IMG/VR virus record: IMGVR_UViG_3300025769_001070
Span: 1 to 20,710 of that record
DNA: 20,710 bases
Direction: 5' to 3' (one strand)
Origin: a virus
Shown here: piece by piece, positions 19,635 to 20,710 of the stretch
How positions within the stretch are numbered: position 1 is the first letter of the stretch
Layout: each line of letters opens with the position of its first letter
The notes under the pieces: model-generated
Told to the model about the DNA's origin: nothing
Seen by the model: the letters and a program-made list of their open reading frames with translations, nothing else
Database searches by the model: none
Position numbers and translations under genes: made by a program

Positions 19635-19758
19635 AAAACGGTGGATCGTGTATGATGATGACGGTAAAGTTGTCATCATATCACACAACAAAAAGATTTG
19701 CCTAAAATATGTAAAGGAGTTAGGCTATGAGAGTAGAAGTATATTTCAACCTACATAA
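19624..19758 (+). CDS. Tiny hypothetical protein in overlap
   Basis: 44 aa, MQHKKRWIVYDDDGKVVIIS followed by HNKKICLKYVKELGY. It begins 11 nt before the end of the HTH-like gene and extends 32 nt into the next. The composition looks coding (a beta-hairpin and helix pattern), but the ribosome site is weak (GAG, 4 nt spacing). Without it the gap 19635-19726 would be empty. Function unknown. Confidence 0.55.
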   Translation: MQHKKRWIVYDDDGKVVIISHNKKICLKYVKELGYESRSIFQPT

Positions 19759-20125
19759 ATACACATGGTCTGTTCGTTCGGCTAAGACGGGCAGAGTAAT
19801 CTTGCACACTGACAAGGTACACATAAACAATCCTACGTTTGTAGTGCGTAAGGCAGGTCGTGAACGTGTACTGCGTGAGGGCAAGAAGAATGTTCATGCG
19901 TTTGTACGTGGTGATATAACTGTGTTTGATGACTTTGATCCCGATTATCTGGACTATACACTTGTAGCATACAATCCGTATAAGTATGACACGTTTGTAG
20001 ATGTTATTGACACAAGACCTGTCCGTACCGCTAAACGTGCAGTCTTACAATTACAACCAAGTATGGTGGTTGGTGATCATCACAGAAACAGACCATACCT
20101 ATATGCAGAAGGAGCACGTTCATGA
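19727..20125 (+). CDS. Conserved phage protein of unknown function
   Basis: 132 aa, AAAGGAG 7 nt before the ATG. EVYFNLHKYTWSVRSAKTGR then VRKAGRERVLREGKKNVHAF and VRGDI is a set recognised in many phages (Y-x-N-L-H-K...S-V-R...R-V-L-R-x-G-x-K-N-V-H-A). Two later blocks, VAYNPYKYDTFVDV and RTAKRAVLQLQP, also recur. The protein looks compact and beta-rich. Known family from memory, no assigned role. It overlaps the next gene by 4 nt (ATGA). Confidence 0.85.
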   Translation: MRVEVYFNLHKYTWSVRSAKTGRVILHTDKVHINNPTFVVRKAGRERVLREGKKNVHAFVRGDITVFDDFDPDYLDYTLVAYNPYKYDTFVDVIDTRPVRTAKRAVLQLQPSMVVGDHHRNRPYLYAEGARS

Positions 20126-20361
20126 AAGTAATGGGTTACGATGTAACCGTTGAAGTAGATGGGGTTGAAAGTGTTGTTCAGTTGGATGACACTTACCCAG
20201 CAGTAAACGATTGGAAAAGCGCAACCGAATTTGCTATGGCACTTGCCGATCACATACATCCAGACGCTATCGACATCAGCTTTGTTGAGTGCTCTGAGTT
20301 TGAATTAGAAGAATACAAATCTTATGGTTACATACACGAAGCACCTATGATACTACAGTGA
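20122..20361 (+). CDS. Acidic small hypothetical protein
   Basis: 79 aa, AAGGAG 7 nt before the ATG and ATGA overlap with the previous gene. MKVMGYDVTVEVDGVESVVQ, then a helix (WKSATEFAMALADHIHPD) and an acidic ending (ECSEFELEEYKSYGYIH). Strands followed by a helix suggest a small alpha/beta fold. Not recognised; its TGA shares a base with the next ATG (TGATG). Confidence 0.75.
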   Translation: MKVMGYDVTVEVDGVESVVQLDDTYPAVNDWKSATEFAMALADHIHPDAIDISFVECSEFELEEYKSYGYIHEAPMILQ

Positions 20362-20522
20362 TGTATATACTTCATATATCTATGTCATCGTACATTATAA
20401 TGTTGTTTATGGTCGGCCTGTTTATGGTCGATCCATTTACGACATGGATAATTGTAATGGAAGTGTGGGTAAGCATACTGCTAATCCGAAAATTGAAAGG
20501 AGCAATACAGAATGGAAGCTAA
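20361..20522 (+). CDS. Small membrane protein with internal tandem repeat
   Basis: 53 aa, coupled by TGATG. MYILHISMSSYIIMLFMVGL then FMVDPFTTWIIVMEVWVSIL and a basic end (LIRKLKGAIQNGS). One or two membrane helices. The first one contains a near-duplicated 15-nt unit (20404-20418 and 20419-20433) that reads LFMVG-LFMVD. Met is very frequent. It overlaps the start of the next gene by 11 nt. Likely inner-membrane, function unknown. Confidence 0.65.
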   Translation: MYILHISMSSYIIMLFMVGLFMVDPFTTWIIVMEVWVSILLIRKLKGAIQNGS

Positions 20523-20710
20523 AATAAAATTAACCAAGACGATGCTAGACAAGAGCATTATAGATGCCAACACAACTGTGCGTAATTTTCTGGAGCACGA
20601 CTTTGGTATGGACTATGACGATAAGTTTTTTACAAACGAGTGGTACGACTTAGATGCAGAACGTACTATGCGTAATGCATTCTTTGTGGTCGGTGAATAT
20701 GCCGATGGTA
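20512..20710 (+). CDS. Phage protein, 3' end cut by window
   Basis: First 66 residues only. GAAAGGAG precedes the ATG. MEAKIKLTKTMLDKSIIDAN, then TTVRNFLEHDFGMDYDDKFF and a helix near WYDLDAERTMRNAFFVV. The opening K-I-x-L-T-K-x-M-x-x-K-S-I-x-D-A-N recurs in small phage proteins of unknown role. No catalytic motif is visible in this part. Confidence 0.7.
   Translation, partial: MEAKIKLTKTMLDKSIIDANTTVRNFLEHDFGMDYDDKFFTNEWYDLDAERTMRNAFFVVGEYADG

Overview
The window is part of an AT-rich tailed-phage (Caudoviricetes) genome or a closely related prophage. The minus strand carries a complete packaging and head-morphogenesis series. In transcription order this is a lysis cassette, small terminase, large terminase, portal, scaffold, major capsid protein and further virion proteins. 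No rRNA, tRNA, CRISPR array or insertion sequence was seen. The terminase, portal and several very small proteins resemble those I remember from marine, largely uncultured phages. A phage-borne DUF1127 protein and sigma70-type promoters suggest a proteobacterial host. This host assignment is inference.

Layout. (1) 1-11,384, minus strand: virion proteins, capsid, scaffold, a 799-aa mosaic protein, portal, TerL, an HTH-like protein overlapping TerL, TerS and an M15-type endolysin. (2) 11,381-12,418, minus: small hypothetical protein, lipoprotein/TM protein that looks like a one-piece spanin, and an EF-hand holin-like protein. (3) 12,430-15,522, minus: a run of short, mostly basic genes, tightly packed and often overlapping by 1-8 nt. 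(4) 15,523-16,515: about 1 kb without a credible gene, the divergent control region. It is full of dyads and promoter-like boxes and holds a candidate small RNA. (5) 16,516-20,710, plus: a likely early/middle operon of small proteins with good Shine-Dalgarno sites. Many of these are under 60 codons, and the last is cut by the window end.

The most unusual signal is a 14-bp dyad, GTCCGATGTCGGAC, present five times in the same orientation between 16.2 and 19.2 kb and not seen elsewhere in the window. One copy lies in the control region inside the candidate RNA. Two lie in nearly identical leaders about 20 bp upstream of start codons. Two are embedded in unrelated genes, both read as Ser-Asp-Val-Gly. 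As RNA it would form a 5-6 bp hairpin with an AUGU loop; as DNA it would be a good operator. It may mark a phage-specific regulon of the plus-strand module.

Several promoters are followed at once by a 5'-terminal stem-loop (before the capsid gene, before the DUF1127 gene and before the candidate RNA), which may stabilise phage transcripts. Promoter, hairpin and start-site calls were made by eye from the sequence. Family names are from memory of protein motifs, with no database search.
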